The position numbers and the translations under genes are program-made. A stretch of 64,000 bases of DNA from Pseudoxanthomonas winnipegensis (GTDB lineage: Bacteria > Pseudomonadota > Gammaproteobacteria > Xanthomonadales > Xanthomonadaceae), in assembly GCF_004283755.1 (NCBI RefSeq), contig NZ_SHMH01000004.1, forward strand, positions 1 through 64,000, given 5' to 3'. The stretch's first letter is position 1. Every line of letters begins with the position of its first letter. The notes below the pieces were generated by a model. It ran no database searches and was not told the origin of the DNA. It saw only the letters and a list, made by a program, of their open reading frames with translations. Of this stretch, positions 48,450 to 58,021 are shown piece after piece.

Positions 48450-48647
48450 ATGAGCCAACCCGCCACCGCGCCGGCCAATGCCGAAAAGCGCTACACCGTC
48501 ACCCGCGCCGACCTGCCGCTGAGCTGCCCGCTGCCGTCGATGGCGCTGTGGAACTCGCATCCGCGCGTCTACCTGCCCATCGAGGACGCGCCCAACCGCG
48601 AGGCCGACTGCCCGTACTGCGGTTCGCACTTCGTCCTTGCCGACTGA
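48450..48647 (+). CDS. Small zinc-finger (CHCC-type) protein
   Basis: Encodes 65 residues. The zf-CHCC fold (PF10276-like) is indicated by [20 protein letters not shown] and [11 protein letters not shown], giving Cys, His and a CxxC as zinc ligands. It is related to the accessory zinc-finger subunit of mitochondrial complex I, though bacterial members are of unknown function. Its end overlaps the next gene by 11 nt. Confidence 0.87.
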   Translation: MSQPATAPANAEKRYTVTRADLPLSCPLPSMALWNSHPRVYLPIEDAPNREADCPYCGSHFVLAD

Positions 48648-49770
48648 GCCGGGCACGCGCCGGCTGACGGTGGTGCAGCTGCTGCCGGCACTGCACGCCG
48701 GCGGCGTCGAGCGCTCCACCCTGGAAATCGCCGCCGCGCTGGTCGCGGCCGGCCATCGCGCCCTCGTGGTCTCCGCCGGCGGGCGCCTGGTGCCGGCGCT
48801 GGAAGCCAGCGGCGCCACCCATCTCACGCTCGACATCGGCCGCAAGGCGCTGGGCACGCTGCGCCATGTGCGCACGCTGCGCGCGCTGTTCGAGCGCGAG
48901 CGTCCCGACATCGTCCACGCGCGCTCGCGTCTGCCGGCCTGGATCGGCTGGGGCGCGCTGCGCGGCATGCCGCGCGCCGCACGCCCGCACCTGGTCACCA
49001 CGGTGCACGGGCTCAATTCGCCCGGCGCCTACAGCGCCATCATGACCCGCGGCGAGCGCGTGATCTGCGTGTCCGACACCGTGCGCCGCTACGTCCTGCA
49101 GCACTACCCCAGGACCGATCCGGCGCGCCTGCGGGTGATCCCGCGCGGCCTGGATCCGACGCAATTCCCACGCGCGCCGTGGCCTGATGCGCCGATGCGC
49201 GCCTGGGCCGCCGAGCAATTCCCGCAGCTGGCCGGCGACGGCCCGCTGCTGCTGCTGCCCGGGCGCGGCACGCGGCTCAAGGGCCATGGCGACGGCCTGC
49301 AGCTGCTGGCCGCGCTGCGCGCCGATGGCCTGGACGCGCGCCTGTGGCTGCCCGGCGCGCGCGAGCCCGGCCGCGAGGACTATGTGGCCGAGCTGGAAGC
49401 CCTGGCGGCGCAGCTGGGCATCGCCCAGGCGGTCGCCTTCACCGAGGTCACCGCGCGCATCGCCGACGCCTATGCCGCCAGCGACCTGGTGCTGCAGCTC
49501 TCGCGCAAGCCCGAGTCGTTCGGCCGCACCGTGATCGAGGCCCTCTCGGTCGGGCGCCCGGTGCTGGGCTGGGCGCACGGCGGGGTGGGCGAACTGCTGG
49601 GCGAACTGCAGCCCTCCGGCGCCGTGGCGCCGTTCGATGCGCAGGCGCTGGCCGCCGCCGCGCGCGCGCTGCTGGCCGCACCGCCGGCGCCGACGGCTAC
49701 CATGCCCTACACGCTGGCCGCGATGCAGCGCGCCACGCTGGCGCTCTACCAGGAACTCACCGCCCCATGA
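48637..49770 (+). CDS. Glycosyltransferase family 4, probable LPS core enzyme
   Basis: Encodes 377 residues from a TTG at 48637; an internal GTG near 48670 is the alternative. The GT-B fold is shown by VVQLLPALHAGGVERSTLE at the N-terminus, and the donor-site motif ESFGRTVIEALSVGRPVLG near residue 295. It overlaps the O-antigen ligase start by ATGA, so it belongs to an LPS assembly unit. It probably adds a core sugar. Confidence 0.87.
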   Translation: MPTEPGTRRLTVVQLLPALHAGGVERSTLEIAAALVAAGHRALVVSAGGRLVPALEASGATHLTLDIGRKALGTLRHVRTLRALFERERPDIVHARSRLPAWIGWGALRGMPRAARPHLVTTVHGLNSPGAYSAIMTRGERVICVSDTVRRYVLQHYPRTDPARLRVIPRGLDPTQFPRAPWPDAPMRAWAAEQFPQLAGDGPLLLLPGRGTRLKGHGDGLQLLAALRADGLDARLWLPGAREPGREDYVAELEALAAQLGIAQAVAFTEVTARIADAYAASDLVLQLSRKPESFGRTVIEALSVGRPVLGWAHGGVGELLGELQPSGAVAPFDAQALAAAARALLAAPPAPTATMPYTLAAMQRATLALYQELTAP

Positions 49771-51089
49771 CCACGCCCGCTTCGACGCTCCGACTTGCTC
49801 CGCGCGCGGACGGCTGGCGCTGGGCGCCGGCCTGGATCCTGCTGTTCGTCGCGCTGTGGCCGGCGCCGGGCTATGCCGAAGCGGTGCTGGCGCTGGGCGC
49901 GCTGGCCGCACTGGTGCAGCTGGCCCTGCACCGCTTCCGCGGCGGCGATCGCCTGCTCAGCAACGAGGCCTGGGCGCTGACCAGCGTGATGTTCTGCGCC
50001 TACTGGGTGCCGGAATTCATCTCCGCCTTCGACGCGGTCGACCATGGCCGCGCCTGGGGCGAGGCCGCCACCGACCTGCGCTATCTGCCCTTCCTGTGGC
50101 TGGTGGCCTCGGCGGTGGCCAACGAGCGCGGCCGGCGCATCACCTTCGGCGGGCTGGCCATCATCGTGGCGATCTGGACGCTGGATGCGCTGGTCCAGGT
50201 GGCGGTGGGCACCAGCCCGCTGTTCTTCGGCATCGACGCGCTCAAGCAGGCCTTCAGCGGACATCCGATGTGTTCGGCGGCCGAGGTCGAGGCGGTGGAC
50301 CGGCTCAGCGGGTTCCTGGGGCCGTGCAACCTCAAGCTCGGCCTGGTGCTGGCCAGCCTGTCGCCGTTCGGCCTGTTCGCGGCCGGGCGCCGCTTCGGCA
50401 TGGGCGGCTGGCTGCTGGCCGCGGCGGCGATCGGCGTGGTGGTCCTGCTGGCCGGCGCGCGCGCGGCCTGGATCACCTATGCGCTGGTGCTGGTGTTCTC
50501 CGGCTGGCGGCTGCTGGGCTGGAAGCCGCTGCTGGGCGTGTTCGCCACCGCCGCGGTGCTGCTGGCGGTGATGGCGGTGGCCTCGCCCAAGCTGGCCAAG
50601 CGCGTGCAGCTGACCACCGCGGCTTTCGCCGGCGACGAGGCCGGCGTGGACACCGCGCTGTCCGGGCGCGGGCGCATCTGGCAGGCCGCCGGCTGCATGA
50701 TCGGCGAGCACCCGATCAATGGCGTGGGCGTGCGCAACTTCCGCGATGTCTTCCCGGCCTGCGATCCCACGCCGAGCGTGGCGCCGGCCTGGGGCCACGG
50801 CCCGGCACTGCACGCGCACCAGATCGTGCTGGAGATCCTGGCCGAGACCGGCGTGATCGGCCTGCTGCTGTGGCTGTCCGGCGCGGCGCTGGCCTGGCGC
50901 GCCTGGCGCTTCGCCACGCCGGAAGCGCGCGATCGCGCGCGGCCGGCGATGCTGGCGCTGGCGGTGACGGTGTTCCCGTTGAACACGCACCTGGCCTTCT
51001 ACTCGACCTTCTGGGGCGGGCTGACGCTGCTGCTGGCCGCGCTGTACGCCGGCAGCCTGCTGGCGCGCCACGATGCCGCCGCGGCCTGA
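49767..51089 (+). CDS. O-antigen ligase family protein (WaaL-like)
   Basis: Encodes 440 residues with about ten membrane helices. The Wzy_C-type region contains LLAGARAAWITYALVL and a periplasmic loop GRGRIWQAAGCMIGEHPINGVGVRNF with HAHQIVLEILAETG. The conserved Arg residues and His in this loop are typical of enzymes that ligate O-chain to lipid A-core. It overlaps the GT4 gene (ATGA) upstream and the acyltransferase (17 nt) downstream. Confidence 0.85.
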   Translation: MTTPASTLRLAPRADGWRWAPAWILLFVALWPAPGYAEAVLALGALAALVQLALHRFRGGDRLLSNEAWALTSVMFCAYWVPEFISAFDAVDHGRAWGEAATDLRYLPFLWLVASAVANERGRRITFGGLAIIVAIWTLDALVQVAVGTSPLFFGIDALKQAFSGHPMCSAAEVEAVDRLSGFLGPCNLKLGLVLASLSPFGLFAAGRRFGMGGWLLAAAAIGVVVLLAGARAAWITYALVLVFSGWRLLGWKPLLGVFATAAVLLAVMAVASPKLAKRVQLTTAAFAGDEAGVDTALSGRGRIWQAAGCMIGEHPINGVGVRNFRDVFPACDPTPSVAPAWGHGPALHAHQIVLEILAETGVIGLLLWLSGAALAWRAWRFATPEARDRARPAMLALAVTVFPLNTHLAFYSTFWGGLTLLLAALYAGSLLARHDAAAA

Positions 51090-51969
51090 GCCGCGCTGCG
51101 CCGGCCTGGGTCCGCTGCGCTGGCTGTGCCGGGGCGTGGCGGCCTGGCCGCAGCGGCGCGTGCTGGCGCTGGGCCGCGCGCTGGCCTGGCTGCTGACGCC
51201 GCTGCTGGCCTCGCGCCGGCGCATCGCGCGGATCAATCTGGCGCTGTGTTTCCCGCAGCTGGACGCGGACGCGCGCGAGGCGCTGGTGCGCACCAATACG
51301 CGCGACAGCGTGATCGGCCTGCTGGAGATGATCCGCGCCTGGTACGCGCCCTCCAGCGCCTTGGCCGGGCTGTTCGAGGTCGAGGGCCTGGAGCACCTGC
51401 GCGCCGCGCAGGCGCAGGGCCGCGGCGTGCTGCTGCTGACCGCGCACTTCCCCAATGTCGACCTGGGCGCGCGCCTGCTGGGCGAGGCGCTGGGCGCGCC
51501 GATGTCGTGCATGGTCCGGCGCACCGGCGGCTCCTGCGGCGAGCGGCTGATGCAGGACGGGCGCCGGCGGGTGTTCGCCCATGTGGTCGGCAAGAAGGAC
51601 GTGCGCGGTCTGCTGCGTGCGCTGTCCGGCGGCGCGCGCATGGTCTACCTGGCCGACCAGAACTTCACCTACAACAGCGCCTTCGTGCCGTTCTTCGGCG
51701 TGCAGGCCGCCACGCTGACCACCACGCCCGAGCTGGCGCGCCGCGCCGGTGTGGCGATCGTGCCGTACTGGTGCCAGCGCCTGGCTGATGGCCGCTACCG
51801 CGTGCGCGTGGACGCGCCCTGGCCGCAGGCCGACGCATCCGACCCGAGCGCCTTCGCCGCGCGCTACATGCGCGAGCTGGAAGCGGTGATCCGCGCGCAT
51901 CCGGCGCAGTATCTGTGGTGGCACCGGCGCTTCAAGACGCGCCCGGCGGGGGAGGCTTCGCCTTACTGA
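51073..51969 (+). CDS. Lipid A-type acyltransferase (LpxL/LpxM family), first copy
   Basis: Encodes 298 residues. Members attach secondary acyl chains to lipid A at the inner membrane. The catalytic HX4D motif is HFPNVD in LLTAHFPNVDLG, and INLALCFPQL and PAQYLWWHRRFKTRP are family segments. It is the third gene of the GT4-ligase-acyltransferase unit. A second family member is at 54425; which is LpxL and which LpxM is not decided. Confidence 0.88.
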   Translation: MPPRPEPRCAGLGPLRWLCRGVAAWPQRRVLALGRALAWLLTPLLASRRRIARINLALCFPQLDADAREALVRTNTRDSVIGLLEMIRAWYAPSSALAGLFEVEGLEHLRAAQAQGRGVLLLTAHFPNVDLGARLLGEALGAPMSCMVRRTGGSCGERLMQDGRRRVFAHVVGKKDVRGLLRALSGGARMVYLADQNFTYNSAFVPFFGVQAATLTTTPELARRAGVAIVPYWCQRLADGRYRVRVDAPWPQADASDPSAFAARYMRELEAVIRAHPAQYLWWHRRFKTRPAGEASPY

Positions 51970-52026
51970 CGAGGAGTGAGCGAGCGCCGCCTTTACTCAC
52001 TCCTCACTCCTCTGCGCTCGCTCCTG
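51970..52026. repeat. GAGTGAG/CTCACTC palindrome after the acyltransferase
   Basis: AGGAGTGAGCGAGCGC begins two bases past the stop codon and is answered by GCGCTCGCTCCT at about 52014-52025, with CTCACTCCTCACTCC between. It is a probable hairpin terminator and a member of the same family as 38206, 54336 and 60540. Confidence 0.65.
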
Positions 52027-52100
52027 CCCAATGATGCGGCGCGGCGGGCGTCACACCTGGCGGGCGGGCCACAATCGCGCGTCGCTCCCGGGGTTCGAGC

Positions 52101-54347
52101 ATGGCGCTGCGCAGCGTGTCCGCGGTTGTGTTGAGCATGGCCGCGACGGTCTGCCTGCTGGCAGAGGGGAGCAGGGCGGCGACGCAGGCAGACGCCGCGG
52201 CACCGCGCGACGACGCAGGCGTGCCGTCCTGGACCGTCACGGCGCCCGTGCAGGAGCGCTACCTGGCCGCGCACGGCCTGCGCGGCTTCGCCGGCGGCTA
52301 CGGCAGCGATGGGCTGGAGGTGTGGAGCTTCCCGGTGCAGATCGCATCGGGCTATCGGCTGGAATTCCTGCGCGGCGATGGCACGCGCTGGGAGGCGGCC
52401 GACGCGCCGGCCGCGGCCACGGTCGATCCCTTCGGCCTGACCCGCGTCTACGCGGCGCCGGGGCTGCGCGTGTCCGAGCGGATCGAGGCGCGCGACACGC
52501 TGCCCGGCGTGCGCGTGCGGCTGCGGGTGGAGCAGGCGCCACCCACGCTGCGCATCCGCGTGCACCTGGTGCCCTCGCTCAACCTGATGTGGCCGGCGGG
52601 CATCGGCGGGCAGGAATTCGGCTGGGACGATGCCGCCAAGGGGCTGCTCCTGCAGGAGCCCAGCGGCGCCTTCCGCGCCCTGGTGGCCTCGCCGCAGGCC
52701 GGCGCGCACAGCGTGCCCAACAACGACCGCCGCGGCAGCGCCTTCGGCCAACCGCTGTTCCTGGACCTGGGGCCGACCGCCTGCGGTCGCGACCGCTGCG
52801 CCACGCTGGCGTTCGCCGCGCAGAGCGAGCGCGACGAAGACGTGCACGACACGGTGGCCGCGCTGCTCGAGGCGCCCGAGGCGCCGGCCGCGGCGGATGC
52901 GGCGCGCTACGCGCAGGCCACGCGCCTGCGCATCGCCACGCCCGATGCCCAGGCCGACCGCGCGCTGCGCTGGGCGCAGGTGGCGCTGGAACAGGCCTGG
53001 TCGTGCAACCCGCGGCTGGGCTGCGGCCTGGTCGCCGGCTACGGGCCCTCGCACGGCGCGCGGCGGCCGCAGTACGCCTGGTACTTCGGCGGCGACGGGC
53101 TGGTGACCACGCGCGCCCTGATCGCCAGCGGGCAGTTCGAGCGCGCGGCGGCGCAGCTGGCGTTCGAGCTGCGCTACCAGCATCCGGACAACGGCATGCT
53201 GTGGCACGAGCTGTCGCAGAGCGCCGGCTTCCTGCAGTGGGTGCGCGACTACCCGCACATGTACGCGCACGTGGACATCGCCTTCGATTTCCTGAGCGTC
53301 ACCGCCGAGTACGCGCGGGCCAGCGGCGATGACGCCTTCCTGCGCGCGCACTGGCCGCAGCTGCTGGCGGCCTGGCGCTACTGCCGGGGGCTGATCGACG
53401 CCGGCGACGGCCTGCCGCGTGTGCCGGCGGGCAAGATGAGCGGCAACGAGCAGGACGCGCTGACCGACGAGCTGACCCTGTCGGCGGCCTGGGTCGACGC
53501 GGCGCAGGCGATGGCGGCGATGGCCGACACGCAGGGCGATGCGGCCCTGGCCGCGCAGGCGCGCGCCGACGCCGTGCGCGCCCGCGCCGCCATCCGCGCG
53601 CGCTATCGCGATCCGGCGGGGCAGTGGATCAGCGGCTTCCACCGCGACGGGCGCCCGGGCGAGCGCTTCAGCGGCGCGGACCTGGCCGCCATCGGCAGCG
53701 GCGCGGCCACCCCACAGGAGGCCGCGGCCATCTTCGCGCAGCTGGCCTCGCCGGACGTGCTCACCGACTGGGGCCTGCGCAGCAAGCCGGCGAGTGCGCC
53801 GGATTACGAGCCGCAAGCCTATTCGCGCGGCAGCGTCTGGGGCCTGGGCAGCGCGGGCGCGGCCGAGGCGATGTGGCGCGCCGGCCGCGGCGCGCAGGCG
53901 GCGGACCTGTGGCAGCGGCTGGTGCCCTGGGCCGCGCAGGACGCGCCCGGGCACATGCACGAGGTGCAGTCGGGCGCGGCCTTCGTGCCGCAGCGCGAGT
54001 CCGTACCCGAGCAGACCTGGTCCTCGGCCTCCTTCCTGTCGGCCGCCATCGGCGGATTACTCGGACTGGAAGTGGACGGCGCGCGGCGGCGGCTCGCCTT
54101 CGCGCCGCAGCCGCCGGCCGAATGGGACTGGCTGCGCGTGCAGGGCGTGCGCGTGGGCGCCGACGGCGGCACGGTCGACCTGGCCTGGCGGCGCGAAGCG
54201 CACCGGGCCGTGCTGGAGCTGGACAACCATGGCCAGGCCTTCGACCTGACCTGGCGCCAGTTGGGCGGCAATGCCGCGCCGCCCACGCTCGAACGCCGCA
54301 TCGGCCCCGGGCGCACGCGCCTGGTCCTGCCTTGGAGCGAGGAGTGA
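52101..54347 (+). CDS. Secreted six-hairpin glycosidase-like protein
   Basis: Encodes 748 residues with a signal peptide (MALRSVSAVVLSMAATVCLL, cleavage probably after SRAA). A beta-rich N-terminal domain (about 40-290) precedes an (alpha/alpha)6 region (about 300-690) with WYFGGDGLVTTRALIASGQF, NEQDALTDELTLSAAWVDAA and QSGAAFVPQ. These resemble debranching and glucoamylase-type hydrolases. Candidate acid residues are present but cannot be assigned. It sits between two lipid A acyltransferase genes, suggesting but not proving action on an envelope or extracellular glycan. Confidence 0.75.
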   Translation: MALRSVSAVVLSMAATVCLLAEGSRAATQADAAAPRDDAGVPSWTVTAPVQERYLAAHGLRGFAGGYGSDGLEVWSFPVQIASGYRLEFLRGDGTRWEAADAPAAATVDPFGLTRVYAAPGLRVSERIEARDTLPGVRVRLRVEQAPPTLRIRVHLVPSLNLMWPAGIGGQEFGWDDAAKGLLLQEPSGAFRALVASPQAGAHSVPNNDRRGSAFGQPLFLDLGPTACGRDRCATLAFAAQSERDEDVHDTVAALLEAPEAPAAADAARYAQATRLRIATPDAQADRALRWAQVALEQAWSCNPRLGCGLVAGYGPSHGARRPQYAWYFGGDGLVTTRALIASGQFERAAAQLAFELRYQHPDNGMLWHELSQSAGFLQWVRDYPHMYAHVDIAFDFLSVTAEYARASGDDAFLRAHWPQLLAAWRYCRGLIDAGDGLPRVPAGKMSGNEQDALTDELTLSAAWVDAAQAMAAMADTQGDAALAAQARADAVRARAAIRARYRDPAGQWISGFHRDGRPGERFSGADLAAIGSGAATPQEAAAIFAQLASPDVLTDWGLRSKPASAPDYEPQAYSRGSVWGLGSAGAAEAMWRAGRGAQAADLWQRLVPWAAQDAPGHMHEVQSGAAFVPQRESVPEQTWSSASFLSAAIGGLLGLEVDGARRRLAFAPQPPAEWDWLRVQGVRVGADGGTVDLAWRREAHRAVLELDNHGQAFDLTWRQLGGNAAPPTLERRIGPGRTRLVLPWSEE

Positions 54348-54420
54348 GCGCAGAGGCGTGAGGCATGAGGCGTGAGCAAGAGCGGCTTTCGCTCATGTCT
54401 CACGCCTCTCCACTCACTCC
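54336..54420. repeat. GAGTGAG palindrome between convergent genes
   Basis: AGCGAGGAGTGAGCGCAGAGG starts inside the last codons of the glycosidase gene. Its complement CCTCTCCACTCACTCCC ends before the acyltransferase stop, with GAGGCGTGAG / CTCACGCCTC inside. It probably terminates transcription from both sides. Confidence 0.7.
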
Positions 54421-54424
54421 CGCC

Positions 54425-55375
54425 TCACCGATACAGCGCGCCGCGCCCCTCAGGCTGGCGCTTGAAGCGCCGGTGGATCCACAGGTACTGCGCCGGCACC
54501 ACGCGGATCATCGCCTCGATCGCCGCCATCACCCGCGCCGTGTCGGCGGTGGCGTCCTTGGACGGGAAGTCCTCGAACGCCGGCGACAGCCGCAGCGTAT
54601 AGCCGCCATCGGGCCGGCGCTCATGGGCGAAGGCGATCACCGCCGCGCCCGACAGCCGCGCCAGCTGATGCGTCGAGGTCAGGCTGTAGGCCGGCCGGCC
54701 GAAGAACGGCACGAACACGCTCTCGCCCCGGCGCGTGTCCTGGTCCGGTGCGAACCACAGCAGCCCGCCCTGCTTGAGGTGCTTGAGCGCCGGGCGCAGC
54801 TCCTCGCGGCCGAACATCGCCGTGGCATAGCGCAGCCGGCCGCGCTTGACCGCCCATTCCATCGCCCCGGTGGCGTGCGGACGGTACATGCCGGCCAGCG
54901 GCGCGTAGTCGCACATCAGCCGCGCGGAGAGCTCCAGCGTGGTGAAGTGGCCGGAGATCACGATCACCCCGCGCCCGCCGGCCTGCGCGGCCTGCAGATG
55001 CTCCAGGCCTTCCACGCGCAGGTCGCGGCGCATCGGCGCCACATCGCCCCACCAGGCGCGCGCGAACTCGAACAGCCCCACGCCCAGCGCGGTGAACACC
55101 TCGTCCAGCAGCCGCGCGCGCGCGGCCGCGTCCAGCTCGGGGAAGCACAGCTCCAGGTTGCGCGCGGCGACCTTGCGGCGCGCGCCCAGGACGACTTTGA
55201 GCAGCCGCCCCAGCGGCTTGCCCAGCCTGCGCTGCAGGCCCCAGGGCAGGCGCGCGGCGAGCGCGGCCAGGCCGATCCCCAGCCAGGTGGGCCAGGTGGA
55301 GGGCGCCAGCGGCGCCGGGCCGGGATCGAAGGGCGTGGCCTGGCGCGGTGCGGCCTGCGCGGAACGGTCGGTCAT
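54425..55375 (-). CDS. Lipid A-type lauroyl acyltransferase (LpxL family), second copy
   Basis: Encodes 316 residues from ATG 55375. The catalytic HX4E motif is HFTTLE in VISGHFTTLELSAR. RNLELCFPELD, FAPDQDTRRGESVFVPFFG and QYLWIHRRFKRQP are typical of LpxL/HtrB. A hydrophobic N-terminal segment anchors it to the inner membrane. It is divergent from waaA, 67 nt away, which makes its lipid acceptor. Confidence 0.9.
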   Translation of the reverse strand: MTDRSAQAAPRQATPFDPGPAPLAPSTWPTWLGIGLAALAARLPWGLQRRLGKPLGRLLKVVLGARRKVAARNLELCFPELDAAARARLLDEVFTALGVGLFEFARAWWGDVAPMRRDLRVEGLEHLQAAQAGGRGVIVISGHFTTLELSARLMCDYAPLAGMYRPHATGAMEWAVKRGRLRYATAMFGREELRPALKHLKQGGLLWFAPDQDTRRGESVFVPFFGRPAYSLTSTHQLARLSGAAVIAFAHERRPDGGYTLRLSPAFEDFPSKDATADTARVMAAIEAMIRVVPAQYLWIHRRFKRQPEGRGALYR

Positions 55376-55442
55376 GGCCGCCATTGTAGGCCGGGCGGCG
55401 CTGGATCCCTGTGCCGCGTCCTTTCTCGTATCCTTGCGCCCG

Positions 55443-56735
55443 ATGCGTCGTGACCTGACCGAAACATGGTTGCGTGCCCTGTATTCGGCCGTGCTCTACG
55501 TGCTGACGCCGGCCACGGTCTACCACCTGATCTGGCGCGGGTTCCGCGTTCCGGGCTATTTCCAGCGCTGGGGCGAACGCTATGCCGCCTGGAGCGGGGC
55601 GCCGCACGACGTGGACGTGTGGGTGCACGCGGTCTCGGTGGGCGAGGTCAACGCCGCCGCGCCGGTGGTCGATGCCCTGCGCCGCGACCATCCGCACCTG
55701 AAGCTGCTGATCACCACCATCACCCCGACCGGCTCGGACCGCGTGCGCGCGCTGTGGGGCGATGCGGTGCTGCACGTCTACGCGCCCTACGACCTGCCCG
55801 GCGCGGTCGGCCGCTTCCTGGCGCACTTCCAGCCCGGCGTGGCCCTGGTGATGGAAACCGAACTGTGGCCCAACCTGCTGCTGGGCTGCCGCGACCGCGG
55901 CATCCGCAGCTACATCCTCAACGCGCGGCTGTCGGCGCGCTCGCTGCGCGGCTACCGCGTGCTGGCGCCGCTGATCCGCCGCGTGGTGGCCAGCGTGCAC
56001 CGCATCGGCGCCCAGTCCGTCGCCGACGGCAAGCGCTTCGTGCGCCTGGGCGCCTCGCCCGAGGCCATCGTCGACACCGGCAACCTCAAGTTCGATATCG
56101 CCGTGCCGCAGGGCCTGGACGCGCTGGTGACGCAGTTCGGCCGCCAGGTCGGCGCGCGGCCGGTGTGGATCGCCGCCAGCACCCATCCGGACGAGGAGGC
56201 CCAGGTGGTGGCCATCCACCGCCGGCTGCTGGCGCGCTTCCCCGAGCTGCTGCTGCTGTGGGCGCCGCGCCATCCCGAACGCTTCGGGCGCGTGGCCGAG
56301 CTGGCCCAGGCCGCCGGCTGGCGGGTCGGCCGGCGCAGCGCCGCCGGCTGGCCGCGTGCGGGCGATGCGGTGTTCGTGCTCGACACGCTGGGCGAGCTGA
56401 TGGGCTTCTACGCCTGCGCGCAGGTGGCCTTCGTCGGCGGCAGCCTGCAGGCCATCGGCGGCCACAACCTGCTCGAGCCGGCCGCGGTCGGCACCGCGAT
56501 GGTCACTGGCCCGCATCTGCACAACTTCGTGGAGATCTCGCGCCGCCTGCAGGAGGCCGGTGCGCTGGAAATCGGCCGCAATGCCGAGGAGGTCGGCACG
56601 CTGCTGGAGGCCCTGCTGGCCGACGCGCCGCGGCGCGCGCAGATGGCCCAGGCCGGCCGCCTGCTGGTCGAACGCGGCCGCGGCGCCCTGGCCCGCACCA
56701 TGGCGATGGTCGCCCCGGACCTGCGCCCGCGCTAG
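55443..56735 (+). CDS. waaA: 3-deoxy-D-manno-octulosonic acid (Kdo) transferase
   Basis: Encodes 430 residues with an N-terminal membrane anchor (LRALYSAVLYVLTPATVYHL). It adds Kdo to lipid IVA. The catalytic Glu is in HAVSVGEVNAA (about residue 67). Other family segments are ETELWPNLL, NARLSARS, SVADGKRF and GGHNLLEPA. Number of Kdo residues added cannot be read from sequence; relatives in Xanthomonas make one-Kdo cores. Confidence 0.95.
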   Translation: MRRDLTETWLRALYSAVLYVLTPATVYHLIWRGFRVPGYFQRWGERYAAWSGAPHDVDVWVHAVSVGEVNAAAPVVDALRRDHPHLKLLITTITPTGSDRVRALWGDAVLHVYAPYDLPGAVGRFLAHFQPGVALVMETELWPNLLLGCRDRGIRSYILNARLSARSLRGYRVLAPLIRRVVASVHRIGAQSVADGKRFVRLGASPEAIVDTGNLKFDIAVPQGLDALVTQFGRQVGARPVWIAASTHPDEEAQVVAIHRRLLARFPELLLLWAPRHPERFGRVAELAQAAGWRVGRRSAAGWPRAGDAVFVLDTLGELMGFYACAQVAFVGGSLQAIGGHNLLEPAAVGTAMVTGPHLHNFVEISRRLQEAGALEIGRNAEEVGTLLEALLADAPRRAQMAQAGRLLVERGRGALARTMAMVAPDLRPR

Positions 56736-56769
56736 CCGCGCCAGAAGACATCAGCCGCCTTCGGCGGCC

Positions 56770-57003
56770 TCCCTGTAGAGCGGAGCTTGCTCCGCTGGGG
56801 CCTTACCCACGAACCAACCGAAGCGCAGCGGAGCAAGCTCCGCTCTACGGGGTGGCTTGCCAATGATCCGACCAAGCGCAGCGGAGCAAGCTCCGCTCTA
56901 CGGGGCTTGCCAATGATCCGGCCAAGCGCAGCGGAGCAAGCTCCGCTCTACGGGGCTTGCCAATGATCCGGCCAAGCGCAGCGGAGCAAGCTCCGCTCTA
57001 CAA
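56770..57003. repeat. REP-like palindromes, locus 3, with a 50-bp tandem array
   Basis: One forward unit (CTGTAGAGCGGAGCTTGCTC at 56773) is followed by four inverse units starting at 56821, 56874, 56924 and 56974, with periods of 53, 50 and 50 bp. Each unit is AAGCGCAGCGGAGCAAGCTC plus CGCTCTACGGGG and a constant TTGCCAATGATCCGGCC spacer. It dominates the 380-base gap after waaA; the rest (57004-57115) shows nothing recognisable. Confidence 0.88.
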
Positions 57004-57115
57004 GGAGGGCGCGGCGTGAGCGGAGGAGACCGCGACTCCGGCAGCGCCATCCCATGGCTGCCGGCGCTCGGGGCGAGGCCAGATCCGGCTCGCCTCGAAC
57101 CGGCAGCCCCAAGCC

Positions 57116-57961
57116 TCAATGCGTCCGCGAACGCCCGGCATTGAGCTCGATCAGCCGCTCGCGGATCGCATCGGCATCCTGGGCCTTCGGAGCCACCTGC
57201 AGATAGCGCGACAGGTCTGCCTGCGCGCCGCGGGCGTAGTCGAGCTTGAGATAGGCCAGGCCGCGATCGCGCAGGGCGTCGGGCTGGTCGGGCACCAGCT
57301 TGAGCACGCGGTCGGCGCTGCGCGCGGCGCGGTCCCATTCGTCGCGCTCGGCGTAGACCCCGTGCAGGTTGCGCAGCACACGTACCAGGATCGCCCGGTG
57401 CGAGGCCGGGTCCAGGATCTGCAGCAGCGCATTGTCGTCGGGCACATCGCCGCCCAGGTGCGGCTTGGCGCGCTCGCGCAGCTCGTCGGCGCCCAGCGGC
57501 CGGCCGCCGTTGAACGGGTCCATCACCAGGATGCCGTCGTCCACCGGCAGGCGCACCAGGAAATGCCCGGGGAAGGACACCCCGTCCAGCGGCACGCCCA
57601 GCCGGCGCGCCACCTCGATCTGCACCACCGCCAGCGAGATCGGATTGCCCAGGCGCCGCTCGAACACCTCGTTGAGGTAGCTGTTGCGCGGGTCGTAGTA
57701 CTCGTCGTGGTCGCCGGCGTAGCCCAGCTCCTCGAACAGGTGCCGGTTGATCGCCGCCATCTTCAGCGGCCAGGAGGCGATCAGGTCGATCTCCCGGCGC
57801 AGATGCTCGGCGTGGCTCTGCACCAGGGTGTCGTAGAGGTCGGCATCCAGCTGCGGATATTCATCGCGCGCGATCAGCAGCGCGGTGCCCAGCAGCGGCA
57901 GCGCATCGTCGGCCTGGCTGGCCAACGAACCCCATTCCGGCAGTGTCAGTCGATCCCCCAT
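57116..57961 (-). CDS. SirB1-family protein (transglutaminase-like plus TPR)
   Basis: Encodes 281 residues from ATG 57961. The SirB1 N-terminal transglutaminase-like fold includes RRLGNPISLAVVQIEVARRLG and SFPGHFLVRLP. It is followed by a short tetratricopeptide region (RSADRVLKLVPDQPDALRDR). Function in the family is not established. It is followed on the same strand by repeats only. Confidence 0.85.
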   Translation of the reverse strand: MGDRLTLPEWGSLASQADDALPLLGTALLIARDEYPQLDADLYDTLVQSHAEHLRREIDLIASWPLKMAAINRHLFEELGYAGDHDEYYDPRNSYLNEVFERRLGNPISLAVVQIEVARRLGVPLDGVSFPGHFLVRLPVDDGILVMDPFNGGRPLGADELRERAKPHLGGDVPDDNALLQILDPASHRAILVRVLRNLHGVYAERDEWDRAARSADRVLKLVPDQPDALRDRGLAYLKLDYARGAQADLSRYLQVAPKAQDADAIRERLIELNAGRSRTH

Positions 57962-58021
57962 GCCCACAGACTGCAGGCATTCGCGCGGCTTATCAAGCCC
58001 GCCCACCCGGCGCGTTGGCGC

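Noticed and set aside
56821..57003. Regularly spaced repeats that might be a CRISPR array
   Set aside because: The spacers between repeats are the same sequence, the period is a simple 50-bp tandem repeat, the repeat is a REP palindrome seen elsewhere, and no cas gene is present.
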